Assembly: GCF_016863175.1 (NCBI RefSeq)
Contig: NZ_BOOJ01000027.1
Location: 124,001-188,000 of the forward strand
Source: Paraplanobispora siamensis
GTDB taxonomy: Bacteria; Actinomycetota; Actinomycetes; Streptosporangiales; Streptosporangiaceae
Direction of reading: 5' to 3'
Length of the DNA: 64,000 nt
In this document: piece after piece, positions 48,894 through 57,408 of the stretch
Layout: every line of letters begins with the position of its first letter
How positions within the stretch are numbered: the first letter of the stretch is position 1
Notes under the pieces: generated by a model
Seen by the model: only the letters and a program-made list of their open reading frames with translations
What the model was told of the DNA's origin: nothing
Database searches by the model: none
Translations under genes and position numbers: made by a program

Positions 48894-50040
48894 TGCCGCA
48901 CGCGGCGATCCACAGGAGCCCGTGCGGGCCGAACCACGCCCCCAGCACTCCGCCGAGCAGCCCGCCGAGCGGCGCGGCGCCCCACATCAGGAACCGCATG
49001 CTGGCGTTCATCCGGCCGAGCATGCGCTCCGGGGTGATCCGCTGACGATAGCTGAGCTGGTTGATGCTGAACACCGAGCCGGCCACGCCGCTGAGCAGGC
49101 AGCCCAGCGGGTACAGCGCCAGCCGCCAGCCCCCGGCGGTCAGCGGGACGAGCAGGATGGCCCCGGCCGCCCCGGCCGCCCCGCCGTACATCGCCCGCCC
49201 GACCCCGAAGCGGTCCGCCAAGCGCGGGGCGAGGACCGCGCCGGCCAGCGCTCCGACGGCGCCGCCGGTCAGCAGCAGGCCGTACACCGCCGGGCTCACG
49301 TCGAGGGTCTTGAGCAGGAAGAGAGGCTGGGCGACCAGCCAGACGCCGTTCGACAGCATGACGAGCCCGCCGACCATGGCCACCCGGCGGAGCACCGGGT
49401 GGCCGGCCACATAGCGGACCCCCTCGGCGACCTCGTCCCTGAGCCTGCGGCGCTCCCCCGCGGGCGGGGGCGCCTCCCGCGCGCGGACCCCGCCGAGCAG
49501 CAGCGCCGAGACCAGATAGCTGACCGCGTCGGCCAGCAGGGCGATCGGCGCGGTGAGCACGTGCACCAGCCAGCCGCCCAGCGCGGGACCGGACAGGACG
49601 CTGGTGCCGCGCAGCGTCTCCAGGACGCCGTTCCCGCGCAGCAGGTCGTCTTTGCCGACCAGTGAGGGCAGGAAGCTCATGTGCGCCACGTCGAAGAAGA
49701 CCGAGCCGAGGCCGACGAGCAGCGCGACGATGTAGAGCTGGGGCAGGGTGAGCACGCCGAGCGCGGCGGCCGGCGGGACCGACAGCAGCGCGGCGGCGCG
49801 CAGCAGGTCGCTCCAGATCAGGATCGGGCGGCGGCGCAGCCGGTCCACCCACACCCCGGCGGGCAGCCCGAGGAGCAGGAACGCGACGGTCTCGGCGGCG
49901 GTGAGCAGGCCGATCTCCATCGGGCCCGCACCGAGGGTGAGCACCGCCGTCAGCGGCAGTGCGACGAGGGTGACCTGGGTCCCGAACTGACTGATCGCGT
50001 CGGCCCCGAGGAACAACCGGAACGACCTGTCCCGCCACAT
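48841..50040 (-). CDS. MFS transporter (12-TM, EntS-like)
   Basis: 399 residues from the ATG beginning MWRDRSFRLFLGADAISQFGTQVTLVALPLTAV, a start characteristic of the EntS/MFS_3 group of exporters. Twelve hydrophobic segments, motif A-like GLPAGVWVDRLRRRPIL, and LAPRLADRFGVGR in the second half. A GTG eleven codons upstream is open but lacks a ribosome site. Members export siderophores or drugs; nothing nearby fixes the substrate. Confidence 0.9.
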   Translation of the reverse strand: MWRDRSFRLFLGADAISQFGTQVTLVALPLTAVLTLGAGPMEIGLLTAAETVAFLLLGLPAGVWVDRLRRRPILIWSDLLRAAALLSVPPAAALGVLTLPQLYIVALLVGLGSVFFDVAHMSFLPSLVGKDDLLRGNGVLETLRGTSVLSGPALGGWLVHVLTAPIALLADAVSYLVSALLLGGVRAREAPPPAGERRRLRDEVAEGVRYVAGHPVLRRVAMVGGLVMLSNGVWLVAQPLFLLKTLDVSPAVYGLLLTGGAVGALAGAVLAPRLADRFGVGRAMYGGAAGAAGAILLVPLTAGGWRLALYPLGCLLSGVAGSVFSINQLSYRQRITPERMLGRMNASMRFLMWGAAPLGGLLGGVLGAWFGPHGLLWIAACGISAAHLPVLTCRRILRL

Positions 50041-50223
50041 CCCGGCGCCCTTGCTCCCGGCACGCACGATCACGCATCGTCCTCGCCCCCGCCCGGCCGG
50101 TCAAACTCTTTTCCGTACGGCGGACGCCCCGGCCACGAGGGCCCGCGGGCCCTCTCCCGCACGACGGGCGGCGCACTGCGGGAGCCCGGGCGGCGCGGAC
50201 GGCGCGGGCGTTAGTGTGGTGGC

Positions 50224-50427
50224 GTGCAGGCGACGGTGCGGATCTTTGACCCGGAGACCCGGGCGGGCTCGGTGTTCCTGGACGACGGGACCGAGGTCCC
50301 CTTCGACGCGGCGGCCTTCGACGCCGGGCCGCTGCGGCTGCTGCGATCGGGGCAGCGGGTCAACATCGTCATGGACGGCGGCCTCATCACCTACGTGACG
50401 CTCTCGACGTTCCCCGTGCCCGGCTGA
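50224..50427 (+). CDS. Small cold-shock-like (OB-fold-like) actinobacterial protein
   Basis: 67 residues, GTG start. The sequence QATVRIFDPETRAGSVFLDDGTEVPFDAAAFDAGPLRLLRSGQRVNIVMDGGLITYVTL resembles a degenerate cold-shock domain: the first strand and DPETRAGSVFLDDG correspond to the KWFNxxKGFGFI region without its RNP aromatic residues. This short protein type occurs next to the HU gene in related actinomycetes; function unknown. Confidence 0.75.
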   Translation: MQATVRIFDPETRAGSVFLDDGTEVPFDAAAFDAGPLRLLRSGQRVNIVMDGGLITYVTLSTFPVPG

Positions 50428-50460
50428 GCCCCGTCCTCCCGCCCTCCGGGCCCGGACACG

Positions 50461-50501
50461 CGCAGGCGCCCAGACCCGCTGCGGGGATCCGGGCGCCTGC
50501 G
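50461..50501 (-). terminator. Terminator of the HU gene
   Basis: 11-bp stem (50461-50471 with 50491-50501), extendable by CCC/GGG pairs in the loop, starting 10 bp after the hup stop codon. It also lies downstream of the convergent 67-residue ORF. Confidence 0.8.
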
Positions 50502-50511
50502 TGCGGAGGTC

Positions 50512-50808
50512 CTACTTCTTGGCGGCCTTCTTGCCGCCCTCGTTGACCAGGTCCTTGAAGTCGGAGCCCGGACGGAACTTCGGCGCCCAGCTCTCGGCCA
50601 CCTTGATCTCGGCGCCGGTCGAAGGGTTCCTGGCCGTGCGGGCCGGCTTGTGCACCATCTCGAAGGCGCCGAAGCCCGTGATGGAGACCTTGTCGCCACT
50701 GGCGACGGCGCTCTGGATGGCGTCCAGCACCGCGTTCACGGCCTCGGTGGCCGTCTTCCTGTCGCCCACCCGACCCGCGATGGCGTCGACGAGTTCTTTC
50801 TTGTTCAT
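50512..50808 (-). CDS. hup: DNA-binding protein HU
   Basis: 98 residues: MNKKELVDAIAGRVGDRKTATEAVNAVLDAIQSAV, GDKVSITGFGAFEM and the beta-arm RTARNPSTGAEIKV. This is the short HupA-type form, without the Lys-rich tail of the second actinobacterial HU. It compacts and bends DNA in the nucleoid. GGGGAG lies 12 bp before the ATG, and a clear promoter is upstream. Confidence 0.98.
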   Translation of the reverse strand: MNKKELVDAIAGRVGDRKTATEAVNAVLDAIQSAVASGDKVSITGFGAFEMVHKPARTARNPSTGAEIKVAESWAPKFRPGSDFKDLVNEGGKKAAKK

Positions 50809-50926
50809 GAAGGTTGCGCTCCCCTTGTTGCAGATGTACGGGAGTGGGCCCGGGAAAAGAAAGCCCGTCTCACCCGATGTGTCGCGGCGGGGTCTCTGGC
50901 GGAGCGAGAAACCCCTTACCCGCTTG

Positions 50927-50955
50927 AAATTAGGGGACGGAAGCGTGCGACTCAA
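50927..50955 (-). promoter_or_regulatory. Probable hup promoter
   Basis: On the minus strand, TTGAGT (50950-50955) and TAATTT (50927-50932) are separated by exactly 17 bp. This gives a 5' leader of about 110 bases. The -35 box overlaps the stop codon of the upstream 84-residue ORF. Confidence 0.55.
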
Positions 50956-51206
50956 TCACCTTCCGCAATATTTCCAGCACTCCGCGTGTTCGAAACCAGG
51001 TCATCTGCATCCATAAGGAACGATTCCAGGCGCGTGGCGGCGTGCTCGAGGTCGCGCTTGGACAGGTCGCAGATGCTCAGCAGGCGCCGGTACAGGCGCT
51101 GCTTCACCTCCGGAGCGACGGGCAGCATGCGGACGCGGCGGTGCGCCTCGCGCAACCGCCGCGCCAGATCCTCTTCTGAACGTGTCAGACGGTCGTCGGC
51201 AGCCAT
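50952..51206 (-). CDS. Small helical protein, third gene of the leuCD operon
   Basis: 84 residues starting [70 protein letters not shown]. It is Arg-rich and wholly helical by appearance. Its start lies within the last codons of leuD (22-bp overlap), implying coupled translation. I do not recognise a family beyond similar small ORFs at this locus in related actinomycetes, and no function can be assigned. Confidence 0.7.
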   Translation of the reverse strand: MAADDRLTRSEEDLARRLREAHRRVRMLPVAPEVKQRLYRRLLSICDLSKRDLEHAATRLESFLMDADDLVSNTRSAGNIAEGD

Positions 51207-51772
51207 GACTGCCGACCATTCTCGTATGCCGCGATGTCGTCCGCGTTGCGCAGGGTCAGTCCGATGTCGTCCAGGCCCTCCATCAGCCGCCAGCGCGTGT
51301 AGTCGTCGATCTCGAACCCGGCGCTCTCCCCCGCCCAGCGGACCTGGCGCTCGCCCAGGTCGACGGTGACCTCCAGGGTGGGGTCGGCCTCGGCGGCCGA
51401 CTGCAGGGCCTCGACGGTCTCGGCGGGCAGGACCACCGGGAGCAGCCCCATCTTGGTGGCGTTGTTGCGGAAGATGTCGCCGAACCGCGCCGCGATCACG
51501 ACGCGGAAGCCGTACTGCTGCAGGGCCCACACGGCGTGCTCGCGCGAGGAGCCGGTGCCGAAGTCGGGGCCGGAGACCAGGATCGAGGCGCCCTGGTAGG
51601 CGGGCTGGTTCAGCACGAAGCCGGGGTCCTCGCGCCAGGCGGAGAACAGGCCCTTCTCGAAGCCGGTACGGCTGACCTGCTTGAGCCAGACGGCCGGGAT
51701 GATCTGGTCGGTGTCGACGTTGCTGCGGCGCAGCGGCACGACCCGGCCGGTGTGGGTGGTGAAGGCTTCCAT
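51185..51772 (-). CDS. leuD: 3-isopropylmalate dehydratase, small subunit
   Basis: 195 residues. The swivel domain of the aconitase family with [26 protein letters not shown] and [48 protein letters not shown]. It partners LeuC to isomerise 2- and 3-isopropylmalate in leucine synthesis. It begins 11 bp after the leuC stop. Confidence 0.98.
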   Translation of the reverse strand: MEAFTTHTGRVVPLRRSNVDTDQIIPAVWLKQVSRTGFEKGLFSAWREDPGFVLNQPAYQGASILVSGPDFGTGSSREHAVWALQQYGFRVVIAARFGDIFRNNATKMGLLPVVLPAETVEALQSAAEADPTLEVTVDLGERQVRWAGESAGFEIDDYTRWRLMEGLDDIGLTLRNADDIAAYENGRQSWLPTTV

Positions 51773-51783
51773 CGTCAGGTCTC

Positions 51784-53163
51784 CTAGGCCAGGTCGGCGG
51801 GGGCGGTCAGTTTGCCGGTGACGGCGGTGGCGGCGGCGACGGCGGGCGACACCAGGTGGGTGCGGCCGCCCTTGCCCTGGCGCCCCTCGAAGTTGCGGTT
51901 GGAGGTCGAGGCGCTGCGCTCGCCGGGGGCGAGGGTGTCGGGGTTCATCCCCAGGCACATCGAGCAGCCCGCCTCGCGCCACTCGGCGCCGGCGGCCTTG
52001 AACACCTCGTGCAGGCCCTCCTGCTCGGCCTGGAGCTTGACCAGCATCGAGCCGGGGACGATCAGCGTGCGGGTGACGACCTTGCGCCCGCGCAGCACCT
52101 CGGCGGCGGCCCGCAGGTCCTCCAGGCGGCCGTTGGTGCAGGAGCCGACGAAGACCGTGTCCACCGCGATCTCGCGCAGCGGGGTGCCCGCGGTCAGCCC
52201 CATGTACTCCAGCGCGCGGCGGGCGGCGGCCGGGTCGTCGGTCTCCTCGGGGACCGGCACGGCCGTCCCCAGCGGGGCGCCCTGGCCGGGGTTGGTCCCC
52301 CAGGTGACGAACGGGGTCAACGTCGAGGCGTCGATCTCCACGACGGTGTCGAAGACGGCGTCGTCGTCGGTCGCCAGCGACTTCCAGTACTCGACCGCGG
52401 CGTCCCAGGCGGCGCCGGTCGGCGCGTGGGGACGGCCCTTGAGGTACCCGAAGGTGGTCTCGTCCGGAGCGATCAGGCCCGCCCGAGCGCCCGCCTCGAT
52501 GGACATGTTGCAGACGGTCATCCGGCCCTCCATGGAGAGCTTGCGGATGGCCTCGCCGCGGTACTCGACGATGTAGCCCTGGCCGCCGCCGGTGCCGATC
52601 TTGGCGATGATCGCCAGGATCAGGTCCTTGGCGGTGACGCCGGTCGGCAGCTCCCCGGAGACCTCGATGGCCATCGTCTTGGGCCGGTAGGCGGGCAGCG
52701 TCTGGGTGGCCAGCACGTGCTCCACCTCGGAGGTGCCGATGCCGAAGGCGATGCCGCCGAAGGCGCCGTGGGTGGAGGTGTGAGAATCCCCACACACGAT
52801 GGTCATGCCGGGCTGGGTGAGGCCGAACTGCGGCCCGATGATGTGCACGACGCCCTGGCCCGCGTCGCCCATGGGGTGCAGCCGGATGCCGAACTCCGCG
52901 CAGTTCTTGCGCAGCGTCTCGACCTGGGTCTTGGAGACCGGGTCGGAGATCGGGCCGGCCAGGGTCGGCACGTTGTGGTCCTCGGTGGCGATGGTGAGGT
53001 CCGGCCGCCGCACCTTGCGCCCCGCCATGCGCAGGCCGTCGAACGCCTGCGGGCTGGTCACCTCGTGGACGAGGTGAAGGTCGATGTAGAGCAGGTCGGG
53101 TTCTCCCTCGGCACGTCGCACGACGTGCTGCTCCCAGACCTTCTCCGCCAGCGTGCGGCCCAT
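51784..53163 (-). CDS. leuC: 3-isopropylmalate dehydratase, large subunit
   Basis: 459 residues, ATG after GGAGG. The aconitase-type [4Fe-4S] domain is complete: [18 protein letters not shown], the first cluster cysteine in [20 protein letters not shown] and the paired cysteines in [11 protein letters not shown]. It is first in the leuC-leuD-small ORF operon and divergent from ndgR, which in Streptomyces controls leuCD. Confidence 0.98.
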   Translation of the reverse strand: MGRTLAEKVWEQHVVRRAEGEPDLLYIDLHLVHEVTSPQAFDGLRMAGRKVRRPDLTIATEDHNVPTLAGPISDPVSKTQVETLRKNCAEFGIRLHPMGDAGQGVVHIIGPQFGLTQPGMTIVCGDSHTSTHGAFGGIAFGIGTSEVEHVLATQTLPAYRPKTMAIEVSGELPTGVTAKDLILAIIAKIGTGGGQGYIVEYRGEAIRKLSMEGRMTVCNMSIEAGARAGLIAPDETTFGYLKGRPHAPTGAAWDAAVEYWKSLATDDDAVFDTVVEIDASTLTPFVTWGTNPGQGAPLGTAVPVPEETDDPAAARRALEYMGLTAGTPLREIAVDTVFVGSCTNGRLEDLRAAAEVLRGRKVVTRTLIVPGSMLVKLQAEQEGLHEVFKAAGAEWREAGCSMCLGMNPDTLAPGERSASTSNRNFEGRQGKGGRTHLVSPAVAAATAVTGKLTAPADLA

Positions 53164-53260
53164 GTCGCCTCCTCGCGATCCTTTATCCGTGCGCGCCGCT
53201 CCGTCGCATCGGCACGGCTCCGACTTGCTTTCTCATATGTCGAGACGGCAGTATCGGTGT

Positions 53261-53977
53261 ATGGACAACTCTAGCGGAGTCGGCGTACTCGACAAGGCCG
53301 TTCTCGTGCTCAACGCCCTCGAGGCCGGCCCGGCTTCCCTGGCGCAACTCGTCCAGGCGACCGGCCTGGCGCGTCCCACGGCCCACCGGCTCGCGGTCGC
53401 GCTCGAGCACCACCGCATCGTCTCCCGCGACACGCAGGGCCGGTTCGTACTGGGACCGCGGTTGTCGGAGCTGTCCACGGCGGCCGGCGAGGACCGGCTG
53501 CTGGCCGTCGCCGCGCCGATCTTGACCCAGCTCAGGGACATGACCGGAGAAAGTGCACAACTTTACCGTCGCCAGGGCGACGAGCGCGTGTGCGTGGCCG
53601 CCGCCGAGCGCGCCAGCGGGCTGCGCGACACCGTGCCGGTCGGCTCGGCGCTGCCGATGTTCGCCGGCTCGGCGGCGCAGATCCTGCTGGCCTGGGAGGA
53701 GCCCGACCGCCTGCACCGCGGCCTGCGCGGCGCCAAGTTCACCGCGGCCACGCTGTCCAGCGTCCGGCGCCGGGGCTGGGCCCACAGCGTCGGCGAGCGC
53801 GAGCAGGGGGTGGCCAGCGTCTCAGCGCCGATCCGGGGCGCCGGCGGCAAGGTCGTGGCCGCCATCTCGGTCTCCGGGCCGATCGAGCGCCTCACCCGGA
53901 CCCCCGGCCGGATGCACGCCGCCCCGGTGGTCGCCGCCGCCGAGCGGATCACCGAGTCGATGCGGCGCAACAGCTGA
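53261..53977 (+). CDS. ndgR: IclR-family regulator NdgR
   Basis: 238 residues. Winged helix (about 8-70: GVLDKAVLVLNALEAGPASLAQLVQATGLARPTAHRLAVALEHHRIV) and an IclR effector domain (about 85-238). Sequence start MDNSSGVGVLDKAVLVLNALEAGP and position divergent to leuC identify NdgR/AreB. In Streptomyces this protein regulates leucine and other branched-chain or sulfur amino-acid genes. No ribosome site precedes the ATG, so a leaderless transcript is possible. The 97-bp divergent region should hold its binding site. Confidence 0.95.
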   Translation: MDNSSGVGVLDKAVLVLNALEAGPASLAQLVQATGLARPTAHRLAVALEHHRIVSRDTQGRFVLGPRLSELSTAAGEDRLLAVAAPILTQLRDMTGESAQLYRRQGDERVCVAAAERASGLRDTVPVGSALPMFAGSAAQILLAWEEPDRLHRGLRGAKFTAATLSSVRRRGWAHSVGEREQGVASVSAPIRGAGGKVVAAISVSGPIERLTRTPGRMHAAPVVAAAERITESMRRNS

Positions 53978-54042
53978 GCCCATCCGGGCGAGCCGTTCGA
54001 TATCGGGAGGCAAGGACCCCGGCGGGCCCCTAGGCTGGGCGG

Positions 54043-55779
54043 GTGACAGATCGCATCGAGGCAGCCGCGGCTGAACTGCGTCCCCTGCTCCAAGAATTCA
54101 TCCTCTGGGCGCGGGAGAACGCGCCCGGCAGCGACTCAGGCCTCGTGGGCTCCGTGGCCCTGTGGCACCGGCTCATCGCCTCCGACGACGCCGGCCGGTG
54201 GAGGACGGCCGACCTGCGCGCGGTCCTGATCGACCGGATGCCCCAGGTGGTGGAGGACCCAGAGGCCGCGGCCGAGGGCATCGTGCCCGCCGTCCGCTCC
54301 TATCTGACCTTCCTGTCGGATACGGGCCGGCTGGTCAAGGGCTCGGCCCCGCTGCGTGACCTGCTCACCGAGCTCGACCGCATCGAGGACGACGTCGTCG
54401 ACGCGATGGAGGACGCCGTCTCGGACGACGACTACGACGACGAGGACGACGAGCAGGTCGAAGGGCTGGGCGACTTCGAGCCGTTCGCCGACGAGCTCGC
54501 CGCGCTGCCGACGATCCGGCTGCGCCCGGACTCGGAGCTGGCCGCGGCGGCCCGCGCGTCGGTGCTGATCGGCAAGGCCCGCGACCTGGCGGTCTGGGTC
54601 GGCACCGCGCGCCGGGTGGGCGAGGAGAACCTGCTCACCGACGCCGAGATCGCCGAGGCCGTGGCCGCCCTGGGCTTCCCCCCGCCCGCCGCGGACGGCG
54701 GCCCGCTGGCCGACTCCGTGCCCGCGCTCTGGAACGTCTGGAACCTCGCCATCGACCTCGACTTCCTCCAGCCGGAGGGAGAGGACACCGTCAGCGCCGA
54801 CCCCGACGCCGCCGAGTGGCCCTTCGATGACGACGACGACGTCCTGGACGCCTGGCTGACCGGCCTGCACTCGATCGACTACGGCGACCCCGAGCTCGAC
54901 GACGAAGAGGCCACGATCGCCCTGTCCGGGCTGACCCGGGCCCTGCTGCTGCGGGTGCTGCTGGCCGGCGGCTCCAAGTCCCTGACCGACCTGCGCTCCG
55001 AGCTGGCCGAGGCCGCCGCCGAATACGACGACCTGGGCGCCGAGGCGTGGGCGGCGGCGACCAAGCGCTACGGCGACCCGCTGAACCCGGTGCTCGACTG
55101 GCTGTGCGGCTACGGCATGGTCGAGGTCGAGCACGAGCATGTACGGCTGACGCCGCTGGGCACCGAGGGCCTGGTCCACCTCGTGGACGAGGAGGACATC
55201 GAGCTGGACGCCCGGCCCGCCATCGACGCGATGACGGCGCTGGACCTGCTCGCCTTCAGCGCCGAACTGCCCGAGGAGGAGGCGGACGCCGAGTTCGACG
55301 CCTGGATGGAGCTGCGCGAGCCCGGCCAGGCCGCCGGGGAGCTGCTGCGGGCCGCGGCGGAGGACGACGCCGACGCCCTGGTCAGGGTGCAGGCCGCCAG
55401 CGTGGTCGGCTCGCTCGGCGAGGCTGCCGTGCCCGCCTGGCGCGAGGCCCTCGACGAGCCGTCCCTGCGCCCCTACGCGGCGACCCACCTGGCCCAGCTC
55501 GGGATCGAAGACGCGCCCGCCCCCACCCAGGCCGACACCCACTGGCTGATCCTCGACATGCTGACCATCTCCGCCGGCCTCGGGCGCCCGGAGTTCGTCG
55601 GCAGCCTCGACGACATCGGCCCGGCCTCCACGCTGGTCCCCCTGCTGGACGTGATCTGGAAGGTCCGCCACCCGCACCTGGAGGAGCTTCTGGAGGCCAT
55701 CGCCAAGGCCCACCCCGACCGCCAGGTCGGCAAGGCCGCCAAACGCGCCCTGTTCAAGGCCCGCTCCCACGAGAACTGA
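54043..55779 (+). CDS. Large acidic protein of unknown function
   Basis: 578 residues, GTG start. No signal peptide or membrane segment. The protein is strongly acidic, with an Asp/Glu run at about 124-140 (DDDYDDEDDEQVEG) and another near 265-275. The N-terminal 115 residues are helical (LLQEFILWARENAP, LRAVLIDRMPQVVEDP). The C-terminal third reads like helical HEAT-type repeats (AADEDADALVRVQAASVVGSLGEAAVPAWREALDEPSLRPYAATHLAQLG). A winged-helix-like segment may lie at about 335-375 (WLCGYGMVEVEHEHVRLTPLGTEGL). I do not recognise the family. Confidence 0.85.
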   Translation: MTDRIEAAAAELRPLLQEFILWARENAPGSDSGLVGSVALWHRLIASDDAGRWRTADLRAVLIDRMPQVVEDPEAAAEGIVPAVRSYLTFLSDTGRLVKGSAPLRDLLTELDRIEDDVVDAMEDAVSDDDYDDEDDEQVEGLGDFEPFADELAALPTIRLRPDSELAAAARASVLIGKARDLAVWVGTARRVGEENLLTDAEIAEAVAALGFPPPAADGGPLADSVPALWNVWNLAIDLDFLQPEGEDTVSADPDAAEWPFDDDDDVLDAWLTGLHSIDYGDPELDDEEATIALSGLTRALLLRVLLAGGSKSLTDLRSELAEAAAEYDDLGAEAWAAATKRYGDPLNPVLDWLCGYGMVEVEHEHVRLTPLGTEGLVHLVDEEDIELDARPAIDAMTALDLLAFSAELPEEEADAEFDAWMELREPGQAAGELLRAAAEDDADALVRVQAASVVGSLGEAAVPAWREALDEPSLRPYAATHLAQLGIEDAPAPTQADTHWLILDMLTISAGLGRPEFVGSLDDIGPASTLVPLLDVIWKVRHPHLEELLEAIAKAHPDRQVGKAAKRALFKARSHEN

Positions 55780-55842
55780 CCGGGCCGCCCGTCGCGCCCC
55801 GGCGCCGGACGCCTCGCCGTACCGGCACCGGGGCCGGGGCCG

Positions 55843-56805
55843 TCAGGCGCTCTCCTGCCAGTCCGGGAGCGGACGGTAGATCGGGATGCCCGCGGTCTCC
55901 AGCTCCTCGCGCAGGGCGAAGTACTCCTCGCCGAACGGATCGACGCCCCGCAGCGGCAGGAGCCCGCGGCGGATGGCCAGGTCGTGCGGGGCGAGCCCGG
56001 CGGCCGTCTCCAGGTGCCGCTCGGCGGCGGCCGTACGGCCCGAGCGCAGCAGCCAGGCCGCGATCCGCGCGTGCAGCCGGGCCAGGCGCTCGTCCTCACT
56101 GGGGGCCCGCAGCTCGCGCAGGGTCGTGCCGGCCTCGCCGTCGGCCACCCACCGGCGCAGCGCCGCCACGGCCCGCTCGGAGGACAGGCCGTTCATCGAG
56201 CGGAAGGTGTCGGTGGCCGTCATGGTGTCCTGCGGCCGGGCGACCCGGCCGGCCTCGTCGACCCAGACCACGGTCGGCACGTTGATCACGTTGTACAGCT
56301 CCGCGATGCGGCCGTCGGCGTCCACCACCGCCGGATGGTCCGTGCCGGCCAGCCACTCGCGGGCGTCGGCGGGCTCGCGGTCCAAAGAGACGCTGAGCAC
56401 GCTGAAACCTCGATCGGACAGCTCGCGGTGGAGCTCGTCCCAGGCGGGCAGGTCGTAGCGGCAGCCGCACCAGGAGGCCCAGAAGACCAGGGCCACCTTG
56501 CGGCCGCGCAGCCGCGTCAGCTCCTCGAACTCCGGCGCCACGTCCAGGGCGGTCCCGGCGGGTTCCCCGATCGCGACGACCCCCTCCTCCGCGTCGGCCA
56601 CCACCGGCCGGCCGAGCAGCCCGGCGAAGGCCGCCAGGTCCACGCCCTGCTCCGTCTCGGCCGCCGCGGCGCGGAACGCGGGCAGGCAGGCGTCGCCCCG
56701 GCACCAGCCGTGCGGCTTGCGCTCCCAGCCCAGGACGGTCGCGCCGTACGGGACGACCATGCCCTCCACCGTGCTCTCCCGGCCGTCCGCCAGCAAAGTG
56801 ATCAT
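55843..56805 (-). CDS. TlpA-like thioredoxin-fold protein with CGC active site
   Basis: 320 residues, ATG after GAAGGGG; no signal peptide, so probably cytosolic. A short N-terminal domain (about 1-90) contains a second cysteine pair (C35, C40). A thioredoxin/TlpA domain follows (about 95-225): RGRKVALVFWASWCGCRYDLPAW, VLSVSLDREPADAREWL, and the cis-proline loop INVPTVVWVD. A helical C-terminal tail (about 240-320) looks TPR-like. The redox motif is C113-G-C115 instead of CxxC, one residue shorter. Two TTGGATAG-type palindromes overlap the promoter. Confidence 0.85.
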   Translation of the reverse strand: MITLLADGRESTVEGMVVPYGATVLGWERKPHGWCRGDACLPAFRAAAAETEQGVDLAAFAGLLGRPVVADAEEGVVAIGEPAGTALDVAPEFEELTRLRGRKVALVFWASWCGCRYDLPAWDELHRELSDRGFSVLSVSLDREPADAREWLAGTDHPAVVDADGRIAELYNVINVPTVVWVDEAGRVARPQDTMTATDTFRSMNGLSSERAVAALRRWVADGEAGTTLRELRAPSEDERLARLHARIAAWLLRSGRTAAAERHLETAAGLAPHDLAIRRGLLPLRGVDPFGEEYFALREELETAGIPIYRPLPDWQESA

Positions 56806-56818
56806 CTTCGCCCCTTCT

Positions 56819-56863
56819 TTGGATAGTGTCGCTATCCAATACTTGGACAGCAGTGCTATCCAG
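56819..56863. promoter_or_regulatory. Tandem operator upstream of the TlpA-like gene
   Basis: Palindrome TTGGATAG-N5-CTATCCAA at 56819-56839, and a second, slightly degenerate one (TTGGACAG-N5-CTATCCAG) at 56843-56863, start to start 24 bp. They begin 14 bp upstream of the start codon. No regulator gene is adjacent. Confidence 0.75.
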
Positions 56864-56891
56864 TCAAGAGGAGAAGCCCGGAAACACAGAA

Positions 56892-56921
56892 AACCCCCGG
56901 AAGCTGATGCTTCCGGGGGTT
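56892..56921 (-). terminator. Terminator of the tRNA cluster
   Basis: 13-bp stem (56892-56904 with 56909-56921), TGAT-type loop, followed on the minus strand by TTTTCTG. It lies 9 bp beyond the last tRNA. Confidence 0.9.
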
Positions 56922-56929
56922 CCACAAGG

Positions 56930-57002
56930 TAGCCCCGACCGGATTCGAACCGGCGCTACCGCCTTGAGAGGGCGGCGTCCTAGGCCACTAGACGACGGAG
57001 CC
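56930..57002 (-). tRNA. tRNA-Glu (anticodon CTC), copy 1
   Basis: 73 bases with full cloverleaf. Anticodon stem CCGCC/GGCGG with loop CTCTCAA gives anticodon CTC, reading GAG. T-arm is GCCGG-TTCGAAT-CCGGT. The acceptor starts with a G-U wobble pair (1-72) and A73; CCA is not encoded. Confidence 0.97.
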
Positions 57003-57020
57003 TTGCGTGTGTGCGACTGG

Positions 57021-57093
57021 TAGTCCCGACCGGATTCGAACCGGCGTTACCGCCTTGAGAGGGCGGCGTCCTAGGCCACTAGACGACGGGACC
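57021..57093 (-). tRNA. tRNA-Glu (anticodon CTC), copy 2
   Basis: 73 bases, same anticodon and arms as copy 1. It differs in acceptor pairs 3-70 (T-A instead of C-G) and 4-69 (C-G instead of T-G) and by one variable-loop base. The changes keep pairing, so both copies look functional. Confidence 0.97.
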
Positions 57094-57153
57094 CTGCACA
57101 CTGGGGGTGGATTTGGCATAGCCGAATCCTGACAACTCCGGGAGGAGTTACCG

Positions 57154-57225
57154 CTGGGGTACCAGGACTCGAACCTAGACTAACTGAACCAGAATCAGTC
57201 GTGCTGCCAATTACACCATACCCCA
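57154..57225 (-). tRNA. tRNA-Gln (anticodon CTG)
   Basis: 72 bases. Acceptor TGGGGTA pairs perfectly with TACCCCA; the anticodon loop TTCTGGT gives CTG, reading CAG. CCA is not encoded. It is first in the three-tRNA transcript. Actinobacteria make Gln-tRNA by amidation of Glu-tRNA(Gln) and gltX is nearby, so this tRNA is expected to be charged first by GltX. Confidence 0.97.
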
Positions 57226-57408
57226 CCGCTCCGGGCTGCCCTGCGGGCCTCCCTGGCGACTCCGAAAGAATAGCCCACCTTGAGGGCCAAGGCCAAAACG
57301 GGGGCGGCCAGTCGGCCCGGAGCGAACCGGGCGCCTCCCGAGTGCTTATCGACGGCCCGTTATGTAACGCTGCTCCAGAAGATACTTCGCATAAGAGGAG
57401 CCCGCGCC

